From contig NZ_CP160452.1 of assembly GCF_041295575.1 (NCBI RefSeq), positions 1,178,001 to 1,242,000 on the forward strand: a stretch of DNA of 64,000 nt. The letters are read 5' to 3'. The DNA comes from Sporosarcina pasteurii. GTDB lineage: Bacteria > Bacillota > Bacilli > Bacillales_A > Planococcaceae. A program made the position numbers and the translations under genes. The notes beneath the pieces were generated by a model, which was not told where the DNA came from, made no database searches, and worked only from the letters and a program-made list of their open reading frames with translations. Below, piece after piece: positions 53,108-62,604 of the stretch (position 1 is its first letter; each line of letters begins with the position of its first letter).

Positions 53108-53509
53108 TTGACAAAAGATCGTTATCAACAAGGCTTAGATAAATTAATGGAACTTACTACACCAGACAGTAACAACCCAACTGGCCATATGGATATTGGT
53201 GAGGGGTTTAAAGACATTGCACCTGATTTAAGCAAATTTGTTGTTGAATTTGCCTTTGGAGATATTTATGCACGTCCAGGACTTGATAATAAACAAAAAG
53301 TCCTTACAACAATTTCAGCCCTTGTTGCACAAGGAACACCGCAGATTGAGATGCATGTAAAAACCGGGCTGACAGTAGGGTTAACACCGGAAGAGATGGT
53401 TGGTTGTATTATGCATCTTATCCCGTATGTAGGATTTCCGCGTGCACTCAATGCTTTAAAAGCTGCTCAAAAAGTGTTTGAAGAAAATGGTGTCACAGTC
53501 AACAGTTAA
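53108..53509 (+). CDS. Carboxymuconolactone decarboxylase (CMD) family protein
   Basis: A 133-residue helical protein with the CMD core: VVEFAFGDIYARPGLDNKQK in the first half, then TGLTVGLTPEEMVGCIMHLI and YVGFPRALNALKAAQ. It contains one cysteine only, so it is not an AhpD-type CxxC peroxidase. TTG at 53108 lies behind AAGGGGG. Metabolic role not assignable. Confidence 0.85.
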   Translation: MTKDRYQQGLDKLMELTTPDSNNPTGHMDIGEGFKDIAPDLSKFVVEFAFGDIYARPGLDNKQKVLTTISALVAQGTPQIEMHVKTGLTVGLTPEEMVGCIMHLIPYVGFPRALNALKAAQKVFEENGVTVNS

Positions 53510-53539
53510 TCATTGAATCAGTTTTTGTTAGAAAAATGA

Positions 53540-53587
53540 AATGGTTTTAATCACAGTTTATTAAGTGATTAGAGCCATTTTTTGTCC
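53540..53587 (+). terminator. terminator of the CMD gene
   Basis: AATGG...AATCAC pairs with GTGATT...CCATT, followed by six T. The gap to 53838 (328 bp in all) otherwise holds a likely promoter only. Confidence 0.75.
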
Positions 53588-53838
53588 TTAATAATGGCCT
53601 TTTAATTATGAAAACAATCTATTATACGACAAGCAAACAACTCTTGTCAATCGCAAAATTTGCAACATTTCAGAATATGTGATAATATATAGTTATAACA
53701 GTTATGGAGACGCCATTCGATCATCGTGCACAACTTCTTACGGACAGAATTTGAGTGCGATTTTTTGGTTTTTAAACTTCTTTTCATTTCATTCGGTCGA
53801 AATAAACAGCTAATTATTGATATAAGGAGAGTGGGTTA

Positions 53839-54702
53839 GTGAATTTAATTAATGAGGAAATTACTCATAAAGTGTTTGGTGAAGGAAATATCGTGGAACA
53901 TGAAGGATCTATCATCACGGTTGATTTTAATGAGGGGATAAAAAAATTCGTTTATCCTGATGCATTTAGAGAGTTTATCACACTTAATGACCGAGATACT
54001 GCAAAATCTTTGAAGGAAATCTTTTTGAAAAAAGAAAAGAAGAAAAAAGCGCTCGAAAGGGAACGTGCAGAAGAACAAGAGAGACTGGCGCTTGAACGAC
54101 AATTTAGGGAGAAATTAAAGAACAATCGGATCCATGAAAGCGCACAAATTGTTTTCTGGCTGGACGAAGAAGAACAACAAAATGTATTTACCGACTGGCA
54201 AGTAAGTACCGGCATGATTCAAAGCGGCGTAAATAAAGGCCAGCCAAATAGAGCGGCTCGTTTGCGTCCGAACAGTGCAGGTCTTCTGACTGCAAGAGAA
54301 GCGGAACAAGCAGAAACAGAAAGACGGATCCTCGGTCTCTATATGGTGAATGAAACATTTTCCGGCAACAGTAGTAATGATGGAATGGTCCCGTCCCACG
54401 CAGAATTTAGAATCAAACTGACAGACGAAGAAGCAGAGAAAATGCTTTTCTGGAATTACTATATCAATCAGAATCATCCTCATCGAACTTCATGGAATTC
54501 TGGTAAATATCGTTATTTCGATAATGTTTGGACTGCCCAAATTTTAAAAGATATCATTGCGTTAAAAACAGATGAAGAGCAAATTAAAGAAGTTGAACGC
54601 TTTCTGGAATATTTCTGTAAAATGAATGCACTTGACATAAATAACATTCCGGAAGCAAACGGAGCTTTGAAACAATCAGAATCAATCGACACAGTAGGTT
54701 GA
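53839..54702 (+). CDS. Hypothetical protein with coiled coil
   Basis: The 287-residue product has an N-terminal 50-residue module (HKVFGEGNIVEHEGSIITVD, then GIKKFVYPDAFREF) that looks like the small barrel found at the ends of some Bacillus DNA-related proteins, a charged coiled coil at about 55-95, and a C-terminal region of about 180 residues with VFWLDEEEQQNVFTDWQ and FWNYYINQNHPHR that I do not recognise. GTG at 53839 follows AAGGAGAG. No function assigned. Confidence 0.72.
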   Translation: MNLINEEITHKVFGEGNIVEHEGSIITVDFNEGIKKFVYPDAFREFITLNDRDTAKSLKEIFLKKEKKKKALERERAEEQERLALERQFREKLKNNRIHESAQIVFWLDEEEQQNVFTDWQVSTGMIQSGVNKGQPNRAARLRPNSAGLLTAREAEQAETERRILGLYMVNETFSGNSSNDGMVPSHAEFRIKLTDEEAEKMLFWNYYINQNHPHRTSWNSGKYRYFDNVWTAQILKDIIALKTDEEQIKEVERFLEYFCKMNALDINNIPEANGALKQSESIDTVG

Positions 54703-54738
54703 TTCACATAACCCGAACCAATGACATTAGGTAAATAG

Positions 54739-54782
54739 AGTAATCCTGCCCAAAGGATGTGTTTGGGCAGGATTACTTTTTG
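54739..54782 (+). terminator. terminator after the hypothetical gene
   Basis: GTAATCCTGCCCAAA and TTTGGGCAGGATTAC form a 15-bp stem followed by TTTTT. Confidence 0.93.
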
Positions 54783-54967
54783 TTATGTCTTCAAAAGCGG
54801 GAATCATCATAAAACGCAATTACTTTGATTATTGTCATAAAAACGTCGAATGTAAGCGCTTTAGTTTCGAATGATTTGTGAAGGTGTACACATTGTCCTT
54901 TTTTTCTGTTATAAAACACAGTATACTAAAGGTGCAATGAAAAGTAACTAATAAAGGAGAATGTCAA

Positions 54968-55090
54968 ATGTGGGTAGTCACAGTATTTGAGCAACATTCC
55001 TTCAGAATTTTCGAATATACAAATCAAAGTGAAGCGAAAAAAGCACTAGCACATTTTTCAAAAAACGCACGTCTTTCATATGTAGCTTAA
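54968..55090 (+). CDS. 40-residue small protein
   Basis: ATG at 54968, 8 nt after AAAGGAGA, opens MWVVTVFEQHSFRIFEYTNQ and continues SEAKKALAHFSKNARLSYVA to TAA. A beta-rich first half and a basic helix follow. The good binding site and the terminator 15 nt behind it argue for a real gene. Family not recognised with certainty. Confidence 0.7.
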   Translation: MWVVTVFEQHSFRIFEYTNQSEAKKALAHFSKNARLSYVA

Positions 55091-55105
55091 TCATATTGAT
55101 CAATC

Positions 55106-55134
55106 AACCCTTTCCAATTTGGGAAGGGTTTTTT
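55106..55134 (+). terminator. terminator of the 40-residue gene
   Basis: AACCCTTTCC and GGGAAGGGTT pair (one G-U) around a 5-nt loop, followed by TTTTT. Confidence 0.87.
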
Positions 55135-55314
55135 GTTGGGCCTATTTATGAAACGGTTTTTGGTTTTTAAAATGAAAAATCTTGAATGCGAAATTGCCGC
55201 TAATTGAATATGATCATTACACTTTAAACTGCTTTCGTAGAATTCATCCTTGCATTTTTTATCAAAAAGAAGTATAGTCATAGTAATTAAAGATTTCTCT
55301 TATTTCAAAAGTTT

Positions 55315-55495
55315 TGAAGTAAGGATAGAGGCGCAAAAACCATTAGTACACAACCTGAGGATAATGAGGTCCGATGATGATTGTGGAAAGGGGGATTTGC
55401 CGAAGTGGAGAGAGACTCATTTTTCTCGAAGCTGGTTCTGGGTTGAATAAGCTCAGGATTGTCATATAGGAGACTATATGGAGGGCTATCTTTTT
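55315..55495 (+). promoter_or_regulatory. Lysine riboswitch (L-box)
   Basis: Recognisable pieces: P1 GATAG (55324-55328)/CTATC (55486-55490), GAGGCGCAAAAACCATTAGTA, AAAGGGGGATTTGCCGAAGT near 55387, and GGAGACTATATGGAGGGC at the end. This is the L-box order. It lies directly before a terminator and dapA, so lysine would stop transcription of the first lysine-branch enzyme. Confidence 0.9.
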
Positions 55496-55522
55496 GCAAA
55501 GAAATAATTTATTATTTCAGCT

Positions 55523-55550
55523 GCAACAACGAACCCTCGTTGTTGCTTTT
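55523..55550 (+). terminator. lysine riboswitch terminator
   Basis: GCAACAACGA (55523-55532) and TCGTTGTTGC (55536-55545) form a 10-bp stem followed by TTTTT. Confidence 0.88.
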
Positions 55551-55620
55551 TGCGTTTAATAATTAGTTGCCCTACTCCCTCTATTTATTTTCCAAAAATA
55601 AATGATAGGAAGTGGAGTTA

Positions 55621-56505
55621 ATGAATTTTGGACAAATTGTAACAGCAATGGTGACACCTTTTGATGAACAGGGTGAGATTGATTTCCCAGCGACGAGTAA
55701 CTTGATTGAGTACTTAATTGCCAACGGATCAGATAGTTTAGTGATTGCAGGGACTACTGGAGAATCTCCGACACTGACTGATGATGAAAAGGTTGAATTA
55801 TTTAAGTATACGGTGGAAGTAGTACAGGGAAGAGTTCCGGTGATTGCGGGAACAGGTTCAAACAACACGAAAGCGTCGATTGAACTGACAATGCGTGCGG
55901 AAGAAGTAGGGGTTAATGGGATTATGCTTGTTTCGCCTTACTATAATAAACCATGTCAAGAAGGGTTATATGAACATTTCAAGACAATTGCAGCTTCCAC
56001 GTCTTTACCGATTATGCTCTATAACATTCCTGGGCGCAGCGCCGTCAATATGGAAGTGGAGACGACTGTTCGACTTGCCAATATTTCTAATATCGTTGCG
56101 ATTAAAGAGGCGAGCGCTGATTTAGATGCGATGGCTAAAATTATTGAGCAAACGCCTGACGAGTTTTCATTGTATAGCGGAGATGATAGTTTAGCGCTTC
56201 CTGTTTTGGCAATTGGTGGGGTGGGTGTCGTATCTGTGTCATCTCATATTATCGGAAATAATATGCAAACCATGCTTGAAAACTTTACTAATGGCGATGT
56301 ACAACAAGCAGCGAGAGATCATCGTAGATTGCTACCTGTTATGAAAGCAATGTTTGCAACGCCAAATCCAACCGCAGTCAAAGCCGCATTGAATATTAAA
56401 GGAGTCGATGTCGGCGGTGTCCGTCTACCAATGATTCCGTTAAATGAAGAACAACTTCATGAGCTTCAAGAGGTTTTATTAACACACGATCGTATGGCTA
56501 TTTGA
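55621..56505 (+). CDS. dapA: 4-hydroxy-tetrahydrodipicolinate synthase DapA
   Basis: DapA condenses pyruvate with aspartate semialdehyde at the start of lysine/diaminopimelate synthesis. The 294-residue product has GTTGESPTL, Tyr in LYNIPGRSAVNM and the Schiff-base lysine in IVAIKEASADL near residue 163. GTG at 55612 is also in frame; ATG at 55621 gives the usual start MNFGQIVTAMVTPFD. It is under the lysine riboswitch and followed by a strong terminator, so monocistronic. A DHDPS-like aldolase of another substrate is unlikely given the L-box. Confidence 0.94.
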   Translation: MNFGQIVTAMVTPFDEQGEIDFPATSNLIEYLIANGSDSLVIAGTTGESPTLTDDEKVELFKYTVEVVQGRVPVIAGTGSNNTKASIELTMRAEEVGVNGIMLVSPYYNKPCQEGLYEHFKTIAASTSLPIMLYNIPGRSAVNMEVETTVRLANISNIVAIKEASADLDAMAKIIEQTPDEFSLYSGDDSLALPVLAIGGVGVVSVSSHIIGNNMQTMLENFTNGDVQQAARDHRRLLPVMKAMFATPNPTAVKAALNIKGVDVGGVRLPMIPLNEEQLHELQEVLLTHDRMAI

Positions 56506-56591
56506 ATAGCTGAGCGGAAAAAGTTCACATAACAAACCATAAAATAATACAATAAAAAGCGGTAGCTCAATAACATATACTTGTATGAACA

Positions 56592-56630
56592 AAAAAGAGG
56601 AAGATAAAAACATTTATCTTCCTCTTTTTA
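56592..56630. terminator. bidirectional terminator between dapA and the ABC importer
   Basis: AAAAAGAGGAAGATAAA (56592-56608) and TTTATCTTCCTCTTTTT (56613-56629), a 17-bp perfect stem between convergent genes. Confidence 0.95.
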
Positions 56631-56638
56631 TATTTAAT

Positions 56639-57631
56639 TTATTCGAGAGACTCTAATAGTTCTAATCGGAACAAACCATCGATATCAGCGCTTTTTGCAT
56701 AACCAGCTTCTTCACTGATTGTCGCCATTTCTTGAATCACTTGTTCATTCACCAATGTTGTCACTTGGAGTCGACTAAAGGCAACTTCTACTTCTTCCTT
56801 GTCAATCTCTTTTCCTGTTAATTCTTTAATATGATGAATGACAAGTTCTTGGCTTTCTTCTGGATGTTGTTCAATAAATTGAACGGCTTTCATATGCGCT
56901 GTTAAATAAGCTTTCGTAAGCTCATCGTTTTCTAGAAAACCTTCTCTAGCAACGACGACTGTATTTGTAGAGTCTTTTCCCCATGCAAATGACTCCCAAT
57001 CCAATAGCAAATTACCGTCTGCCTGTGATTCTAAAATATATCCCCACGGTTCTTGGGTTGCAGTTGCATCAACTGACTTTTGAATGAATAGTGTTGCTGT
57101 GTCAGCGGGGGCTGCCGCAAATAGTTCGACTGTTCCACCATTTGTCGTCGGTTTCAAATCTACCTCTTGAAGTGCTTTTCTTAACATAACATCTTGCGTA
57201 CTTCCTATCACTGGAATCGCAACTTTTTTGCCGTCTAAATCTTTTAGTGATGATATATTACTATGATCACTTGTAACGAGTACGGCACCGCCATTTACAG
57301 CACCGGAAATAATATGATATCTCGGATCTTTCACAAAGATGTTCAGAAGTGGTCCCGGCCCAACTGTACCTACGTCAATCGATTTAGTTGCCATCGCTTC
57401 CATAAATAATCCGCCATTGCTCACTGTTTTTGTCTTAATTTCAATGTCATCGCTAAAAGCTTCCTTGAAATAACCGTTTTCCAATGCGACAATCGTTGTA
57501 ATATGCGTTAAGTTTGGAAAATACCCGATGTTCACTTCTTTAATGTCGGCCTCGCTTTCTTTTCCACATGCCGCTAAAATACTGAGCAAAAATACTGTTA
57601 ACAGCATAAGTACAGGTAATTTTCTTCTCAT
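56639..57631 (-). CDS. ABC importer substrate-binding lipoprotein (SsuA/TauA/NitT type)
   Basis: A 330-residue lipoprotein; signal peptide MRRKLPVLMLLTVFLLSIL with lipobox LAAC at about residue 20. The mature part matches the SsuA/NMT1-like fold: EVNIGYFPNLTHITTIVALE, then SVDATATQEPWGYIL. Family members bind aliphatic sulfonates, taurine or nitrate and similar anions. ATG at 57631 is behind AGAGGAGTG. It is last in the minus-strand unit ATPase, permease, binding protein. Confidence 0.9.
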   Translation of the reverse strand: MRRKLPVLMLLTVFLLSILAACGKESEADIKEVNIGYFPNLTHITTIVALENGYFKEAFSDDIEIKTKTVSNGGLFMEAMATKSIDVGTVGPGPLLNIFVKDPRYHIISGAVNGGAVLVTSDHSNISSLKDLDGKKVAIPVIGSTQDVMLRKALQEVDLKPTTNGGTVELFAAAPADTATLFIQKSVDATATQEPWGYILESQADGNLLLDWESFAWGKDSTNTVVVAREGFLENDELTKAYLTAHMKAVQFIEQHPEESQELVIHHIKELTGKEIDKEEVEVAFSRLQVTTLVNEQVIQEMATISEEAGYAKSADIDGLFRLELLESLE

Positions 57632-57688
57632 ACAAATCACTCCTCTAATTTCGTCTTATTTTTAATGCTTTTAGCTAATAAATCTCAC

Positions 57689-58441
57689 CTAACTAACTCC
57701 CCATTTCTTCTGGACGTTGCGTTCTAGTCGTAAAAAGACGACGTTATCCATAATCGTACCGATGACGCCGATAATAATCATGACAGAAATGACCAAATCC
57801 ATCTGTCCTAATGATCTGCCCGTCTCAAGAAGTTGCCCTAAGCCGTTTCCAGCGCCGAGCAATTCTCCTGCCATTAATGCACGCCATGAAAATGCCCATG
57901 CAATTCGTAACCCCGAAATGAGTTGGGGAACAGAGGAGGGGAGGATAACGGTTCGCAAAAAGTGAAATCCGTTTGACCCAAATGTTTTGCCTACTCGTTG
58001 GTAAAGCGTCGGAACATTTTTAAAGCCACTCGTCGCGTTAATTGTCATCGTCCAAGTTGCCCCGATGGTCACGATAAATAAAATCGCAATATCATTCAAA
58101 CCAAACCAAATAATTGCAAGTGGGAACCAAACAATACTTGGAATAGACTGAAGGGCAGTTACGAGGAATCCAAGTGTATCTTCCACCAGCTTAAATCGCC
58201 AAATTAAATAACCTAATAGCAAACCAAGTATGATTGCAATCGAAAAGCCAAGGAGAAGCCGACCTAAACTGCTCGTAATTGCGGAAATCATTTGTCCGCT
58301 AATCAAACCTGACAGTAATGTTTGAATGACCTGAGTAAAACTAGGAAACATAAAAGTGGGTAAATCTGATAATCTAGATGTGACTTCCCATATCCCCGCT
58401 AGCATCGCGATGAAGATCACGCGTCTTAAAACTGTAGTCAT
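57689..58441 (-). CDS. ABC importer permease (SsuC/TauC type)
   Basis: The 250-residue membrane protein has about six helices and the ABC-contact EAA loop (WRALMAGELLGAGNGLGQLL). ATG at 58441 is 8 nt after AAGGAGG. It overlaps the end of the ATPase gene by 68 bases in another frame, longer than usual for coupled genes. Confidence 0.9.
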   Translation of the reverse strand: MTTVLRRVIFIAMLAGIWEVTSRLSDLPTFMFPSFTQVIQTLLSGLISGQMISAITSSLGRLLLGFSIAIILGLLLGYLIWRFKLVEDTLGFLVTALQSIPSIVWFPLAIIWFGLNDIAILFIVTIGATWTMTINATSGFKNVPTLYQRVGKTFGSNGFHFLRTVILPSSVPQLISGLRIAWAFSWRALMAGELLGAGNGLGQLLETGRSLGQMDLVISVMIIIGVIGTIMDNVVFLRLERNVQKKWGVS

Positions 58442-59216
58442 CGCCCATTTCCTCCTTTACTACTTTCTCAATTTCAGCTTCTAAAGCTGTTAAAATTTGT
58501 TTCTCTAATTGAAGCGTAATATCATTTGGTGTGATACCATCCTTCGTTGTTTCGACTGTAAAGGTTGCTTTGATTTTTCCTGGACGTGTTTCAAAAACAA
58601 TGATTTTTTCCGATAAAAGCACAGCCTCCCGAATGTTATGGGTAATAAAGAAAATCGTCACTTTTGTCTTTTTCCAAATTTCCAGGAGTTCATTATGTAA
58701 AACCATTCTCGTTTGCTCATCCAAAGCGGCAAAGGGTTCATCCATTAATAAAATATCCGGTTCCATGACAAGTGCACGTGCAATTGATGCACGTTGCTTC
58801 ATGCCGCCCGATAATTGGTGCGGATAGGCATCCGCATAATTACTTAAATGAACCATCTTCAACATCTCTCGTGCTTTATCTTCAGCTTCTTTTTTAGTAA
58901 TTTTCTTCAAACGCAATCCGTAGGTAACATTATCTAGAATCGTTAACCATGGAAATAATCCATCTTCTTGAAAGACAACTACTCGGTCTGGCCCCGCGCT
59001 TGTTACTTTCTTTCCGGCAATCCGAATTTCTCCTGCGTCTGGTTGTTCAAGTCCTGCGATTAAATATAGTAATGTTGATTTCCCGCAGCCAGAGGGGCCT
59101 ACAATGGACACGAATTGGCCTTGCTCAACTTCTAAATCAATGGCATCTAACACTTTCACTTGCCCATTTTCTTTATGAGGAAAACTTTTTTCAATCCCAT
59201 CAATCGTCAAATACAT
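58374..59216 (-). CDS. ABC importer ATPase (SsuB/TauB type)
   Basis: The 280-residue ATPase shows Walker A GPSGCGKSTLL, signature LSGGMKQRASIARAL, Walker B DILLMDEPFAALDEQTR and the switch His in FFITHNIREAVLL. The C-terminus EEMGDDYSFKTRDLHRD is longer than needed and reads into the permease gene, perhaps through a lost stop. It is the first gene of the importer unit. Confidence 0.9.
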   Translation of the reverse strand: MYLTIDGIEKSFPHKENGQVKVLDAIDLEVEQGQFVSIVGPSGCGKSTLLYLIAGLEQPDAGEIRIAGKKVTSAGPDRVVVFQEDGLFPWLTILDNVTYGLRLKKITKKEAEDKAREMLKMVHLSNYADAYPHQLSGGMKQRASIARALVMEPDILLMDEPFAALDEQTRMVLHNELLEIWKKTKVTIFFITHNIREAVLLSEKIIVFETRPGKIKATFTVETTKDGITPNDITLQLEKQILTALEAEIEKVVKEEMGDDYSFKTRDLHRDASGDMGSHI

Positions 59217-59323
59217 ATTGAATTTCCTCCTTCATTCATAAATCCTATTAAATCAATATGAATAAATGTATTACATATAATCTACTATACTACTCGGAAT
59301 TGTCAACTATGTATAGTTAAAAA

Positions 59324-59355
59324 AACCTTCCACCTAATCTCATAGGCAAAAGGTT
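59324..59355 (-). terminator. terminator of cysK
   Basis: On the minus strand AACCTTTTGCCT pairs with AGGTGGAAGGTT, followed by seven T. Confidence 0.78.
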
Positions 59356-59360
59356 GAATT

Positions 59361-60290
59361 TTAAAATTGAAATAAGTCGCTCGATAAATAACGTTCACCT
59401 GAATCTGGTGCGATACAGACGACAGTATCATTTGGTGTTAAACGCTTGGCAACCTCTAGTGCTGCAAAAACCGATGCACCACCAGAAGGTCCAAGTAGGA
59501 TACCTTCATTAGCAGCTAATTGTCTCACGATATAATAGGCCTCATCATCTTCTATTTTGAAAATTTCATCATACACATTTGTATTGAGTACATGCGGAAT
59601 AAAACCTGGGCTTGTTCCAACAAGCTTATGTTTTCCGGGCTTGCCGCCGGACAACACCGGAGATCCAGCTGGCTCAGCCACATGGACAGTAATTGAAGGG
59701 TCATACTCTTTGAGTGCTTCTCCAGTTCCTGTAACGGTTCCACCTGTTCCGGCAGTACAAACAAAAGCAGTAAGTTTTCTGTCAATCGCTGCCATTGCAT
59801 CAATGATTTCAACGGCAGTCGTTGTTCGATGAATATTAGGATTCGCCTCATTATCAAATTGCATTGGAATAAAACTGTTTTCAATTGCGGAGGCAAGTTC
59901 GTTCGCTTTAGCGATTGCGCCAGGCATTCTCTCTTCACTCGGTGTAAGAATAATTTCTGCACCATATGCCTTTAATAGATTAATGCGCTCAGCAGTTGCA
60001 TTATCGGGCATAACCATAATTGCCCGATAACCTTTAGCTGCAGCATTCATGGCAAGTCCGATCCCAGTATTTCCAGACGTCGGTTCAATAATCGTTGCAC
60101 CAACTTGTAATTGTCCGCTTGCTTCCGCCGCTACAATCATATTGTAAGCAGCGCGGTCTTTGACACTTCGGCTAGGATTAAAAAATTCAAGTTTCACATA
60201 GACTGCCGCACCATTTTCCGGAGATAATGACCGCAGCTTGACAAGCGGCGTATTTCCAATCAGATCGGCAATATTATTAACAACTCGCAT
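59361..60290 (-). CDS. cysK: O-acetylserine sulfhydrylase / cysteine synthase
   Basis: The 309-residue PLP enzyme has the lysine in PSRSVKDRAAYNMI, the substrate loop EPTSGNTGIGLAMNAAA, the phosphate loop AGTGGTVTGTGEAL and GPSGGASVFAAL. It makes cysteine from O-acetylserine and sulfide; cystathionine-beta-synthase-like paralogues (MccA) share the fold. The in-frame TTG at 60311 is upstream; ATG at 60290 behind GGAAAGGAAG is preferred. The divergent or adjacent sulfonate-type importer would fit sulfur supply. Confidence 0.9.
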   Translation of the reverse strand: MRVVNNIADLIGNTPLVKLRSLSPENGAAVYVKLEFFNPSRSVKDRAAYNMIVAAEASGQLQVGATIIEPTSGNTGIGLAMNAAAKGYRAIMVMPDNATAERINLLKAYGAEIILTPSEERMPGAIAKANELASAIENSFIPMQFDNEANPNIHRTTTAVEIIDAMAAIDRKLTAFVCTAGTGGTVTGTGEALKEYDPSITVHVAEPAGSPVLSGGKPGKHKLVGTSPGFIPHVLNTNVYDEIFKIEDDEAYYIVRQLAANEGILLGPSGGASVFAALEVAKRLTPNDTVVCIAPDSGERYLSSDLFQF

Positions 60291-60433
60291 AGTAATCTTC
60301 CTTTCCAACAATTCTCTGCTTCTAATTTATCATAACAAAATAATCTATATTAATCCTCCTTATTTACAAGGGATTAAAATAGGGGGGAGAACTATTGGTG
60401 AAATTGGGGAAGAGTGTCTACACGGTTAACAAA

Positions 60434-60480
60434 AAAAATCAACCATAGAAACCCTCTTAGGAGAATCTATGGTTGATTTA
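60434..60480 (-). terminator. terminator of the antiporter gene
   Basis: AAATCAACCATAGA and TCTATGGTTGATTT form a 14-bp stem; the A run at 60431-60438 supplies T on the minus strand. Confidence 0.9.
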
Positions 60481-60489
60481 ACTTAGTTT

Positions 60490-62511
60490 TTATTCACGTG
60501 ATCCACGAATATCTGTTTCTTTCATTTCCGTTGGATAAAACACGATGAAGTTGCCGCGATTTAAAGCAGCAAGTTGCTTCGGCATATCTTCTAATTCAGG
60601 ATTCCATGCCACTGTACCTCTTCTGGCACTTAATAAAATGACTAGGTCAGTTGATTTAATTTCGTTCAAATCATTTTCATAAAGTGAATCCCAACTATCC
60701 TTTGAATGGAAGTCAATTTTAATATTAGGGCGTACCCGTCCAGAAACTTTTTCATAGACATCTAAGTCATCACGAAGAACAAGGCCTTTAATGGATGTGC
60801 TTAACTGGGAAGCAATATCCTTAATAATAGAAATCGCATCTTCAAACCCCGGTTTATAGACAACGTTATTTGGCAGAATCAAAATAATACGATCCATTGT
60901 ATTGAGCGGTTGTCTCACTTTCGTAATCAGTGAGCGCTGATACGTATGTTCAAGGAAGTTGTCAATGACCGTTCCATAAGTCTTTTCATCTCGTTGCCTG
61001 ACACCATCCCAGCCTGCGATAATCGTTGTAATTTGTTCTTCGGTAGAAGCACGTTCAATTCCCCATCCAACATTTTGGTCCACTCTTGTTAGGAGTTTGA
61101 CAGGAACTTCTGCACCTGAGGCATACATCACCGCATGCTCGAGCATTCTTTCTGCCTGAGATACCTCATCGCTCGCCTGTTTTAAATCTTTTTGAACAAC
61201 TGTCAATGGATAGAGCGGCGCATTTGAATTTAACGCCTTTTTCACAACAAACCCCATATCCATTAAAGATTCCATTGTATCTGGGTTCGAAAGTGGGATT
61301 AAGATTCGTTCAGGAAGTGATTCATCCCGGCCGCCCTTATCCTGTGAAATAGCCAGTTTTTTGGCATATTTTTCAGAGAAGTAGGGACCAATAATACAAG
61401 TTACCAAGATGATCACAATCACCGCGTTTACGATTTGCTGATCAATTAACCCAAGTCGAAATCCTACAAGCGTCGCTGCTAATGTTGCAGCCGCCTGTGA
61501 TATAGAAAGACCAAAAATTAGTTTTGTTTCTACTTTTGAATAACCGTATACCTTACCCGTAATCCAGCTTGAGATCAACTTACCGACAATTCCGGCAACT
61601 AAGATTAATGCTGTTATTAACAACGCATCGGGATTAGAGATCAATACGCGAAGATCCATTAACATCCCAACAGATAATAAGAAGAATGGAATAAACAATG
61701 CATTCGCCGTAAAGCGAATTCTATTCATCAATGGACCGTGATCATAAATGTACCGGTTTAGTGCAAGACCGGCTAAGAATGCACCGATAATTGGTTCTAA
61801 ACCTACAAATAATGAAATTGCCCCGGCTACGAATAGAACAGCCATGACAAAGTTAAACTCCAAAGCGGCTTCATTTTTTGAGCGTTTAAAAAACCACTTT
61901 GTTAGATATGGTGTAATGATAAGAACGCCAGCAGCAAAAACTGCTGTTGAAATTAACAAATACATCCAAAACCCGAAAGTTAAGTTTCCAGCGGATGCAC
62001 CTGTTACGATAGCAAGCACGAGCATTGCCAAACTATCCGTTAATAAAGTACCACCAATTGCTGTAGTGACTGCTTTATTTTTCGTCACCCCAAATGTACT
62101 TACGGCCGGATAACCAAGTAACGTATGGGAAGAAAGAATCGTACCGAATAAAATAGCTGAAAGTACACCAAGATCAAGCCATAATCCTACGATAATTCCA
62201 AGAATAAAAGGAAATCCGAAAGAAAGTAATCCAAAAAGGATACTTCGATTTCGATATTTTTTAAACCCGTCAAAGTCAAGTTCAAGACCTGCAATAAACA
62301 TAATAAATAATAAACCGACTGTTCCGAGTAACTCAATGGTCGAATCGCGAGCTAGTATGCCTAGCCCATTGGGTCCGACGATAATTCCCGCCAAAATTGG
62401 TCCGATAATCGCAGGCATTCTTAATTTCCCCATCAATATAGGGAAGAATAAAAACATTAACACTGCCAAACCGAATATGAGAACGGGTCCCTCTAGTGGG
62501 AAACTCATCAT
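60490..62511 (-). CDS. CPA2-family cation:proton antiporter with C-terminal USP-like region
   Basis: A 673-residue protein with about 12 membrane helices in residues 1-390 (GPILAGIIVGPNGLGIL, LGTILSSHTLLGYPAVSTFG, GLEPIIGAFLAGLALNRYI) and a soluble tail of about 280 residues, which shows no TrkA-N nucleotide motif but resembles universal-stress-type domains. It exchanges Na+ or K+ for protons. An open frame upstream reaches 62604; ATG at 62511 behind GGCGAGG is preferred. Confidence 0.85.
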   Translation of the reverse strand: MMSFPLEGPVLIFGLAVLMFLFFPILMGKLRMPAIIGPILAGIIVGPNGLGILARDSTIELLGTVGLLFIMFIAGLELDFDGFKKYRNRSILFGLLSFGFPFILGIIVGLWLDLGVLSAILFGTILSSHTLLGYPAVSTFGVTKNKAVTTAIGGTLLTDSLAMLVLAIVTGASAGNLTFGFWMYLLISTAVFAAGVLIITPYLTKWFFKRSKNEAALEFNFVMAVLFVAGAISLFVGLEPIIGAFLAGLALNRYIYDHGPLMNRIRFTANALFIPFFLLSVGMLMDLRVLISNPDALLITALILVAGIVGKLISSWITGKVYGYSKVETKLIFGLSISQAAATLAATLVGFRLGLIDQQIVNAVIVIILVTCIIGPYFSEKYAKKLAISQDKGGRDESLPERILIPLSNPDTMESLMDMGFVVKKALNSNAPLYPLTVVQKDLKQASDEVSQAERMLEHAVMYASGAEVPVKLLTRVDQNVGWGIERASTEEQITTIIAGWDGVRQRDEKTYGTVIDNFLEHTYQRSLITKVRQPLNTMDRIILILPNNVVYKPGFEDAISIIKDIASQLSTSIKGLVLRDDLDVYEKVSGRVRPNIKIDFHSKDSWDSLYENDLNEIKSTDLVILLSARRGTVAWNPELEDMPKQLAALNRGNFIVFYPTEMKETDIRGSRE

Positions 62512-62604
62512 TATTTCAACCTCGCCTTCCAGTAACAAAAAAACATTATCATTGTATATTGATTTTCTTTTTATGAATAAACAATGTACTATATTTGATT
62601 TCAA

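Noticed and set aside
55612-55620. GTG start of dapA.
   Set aside because: ATG at 55621 gives the normal DapA N-terminus; the GTG lies within the ribosome-site region.
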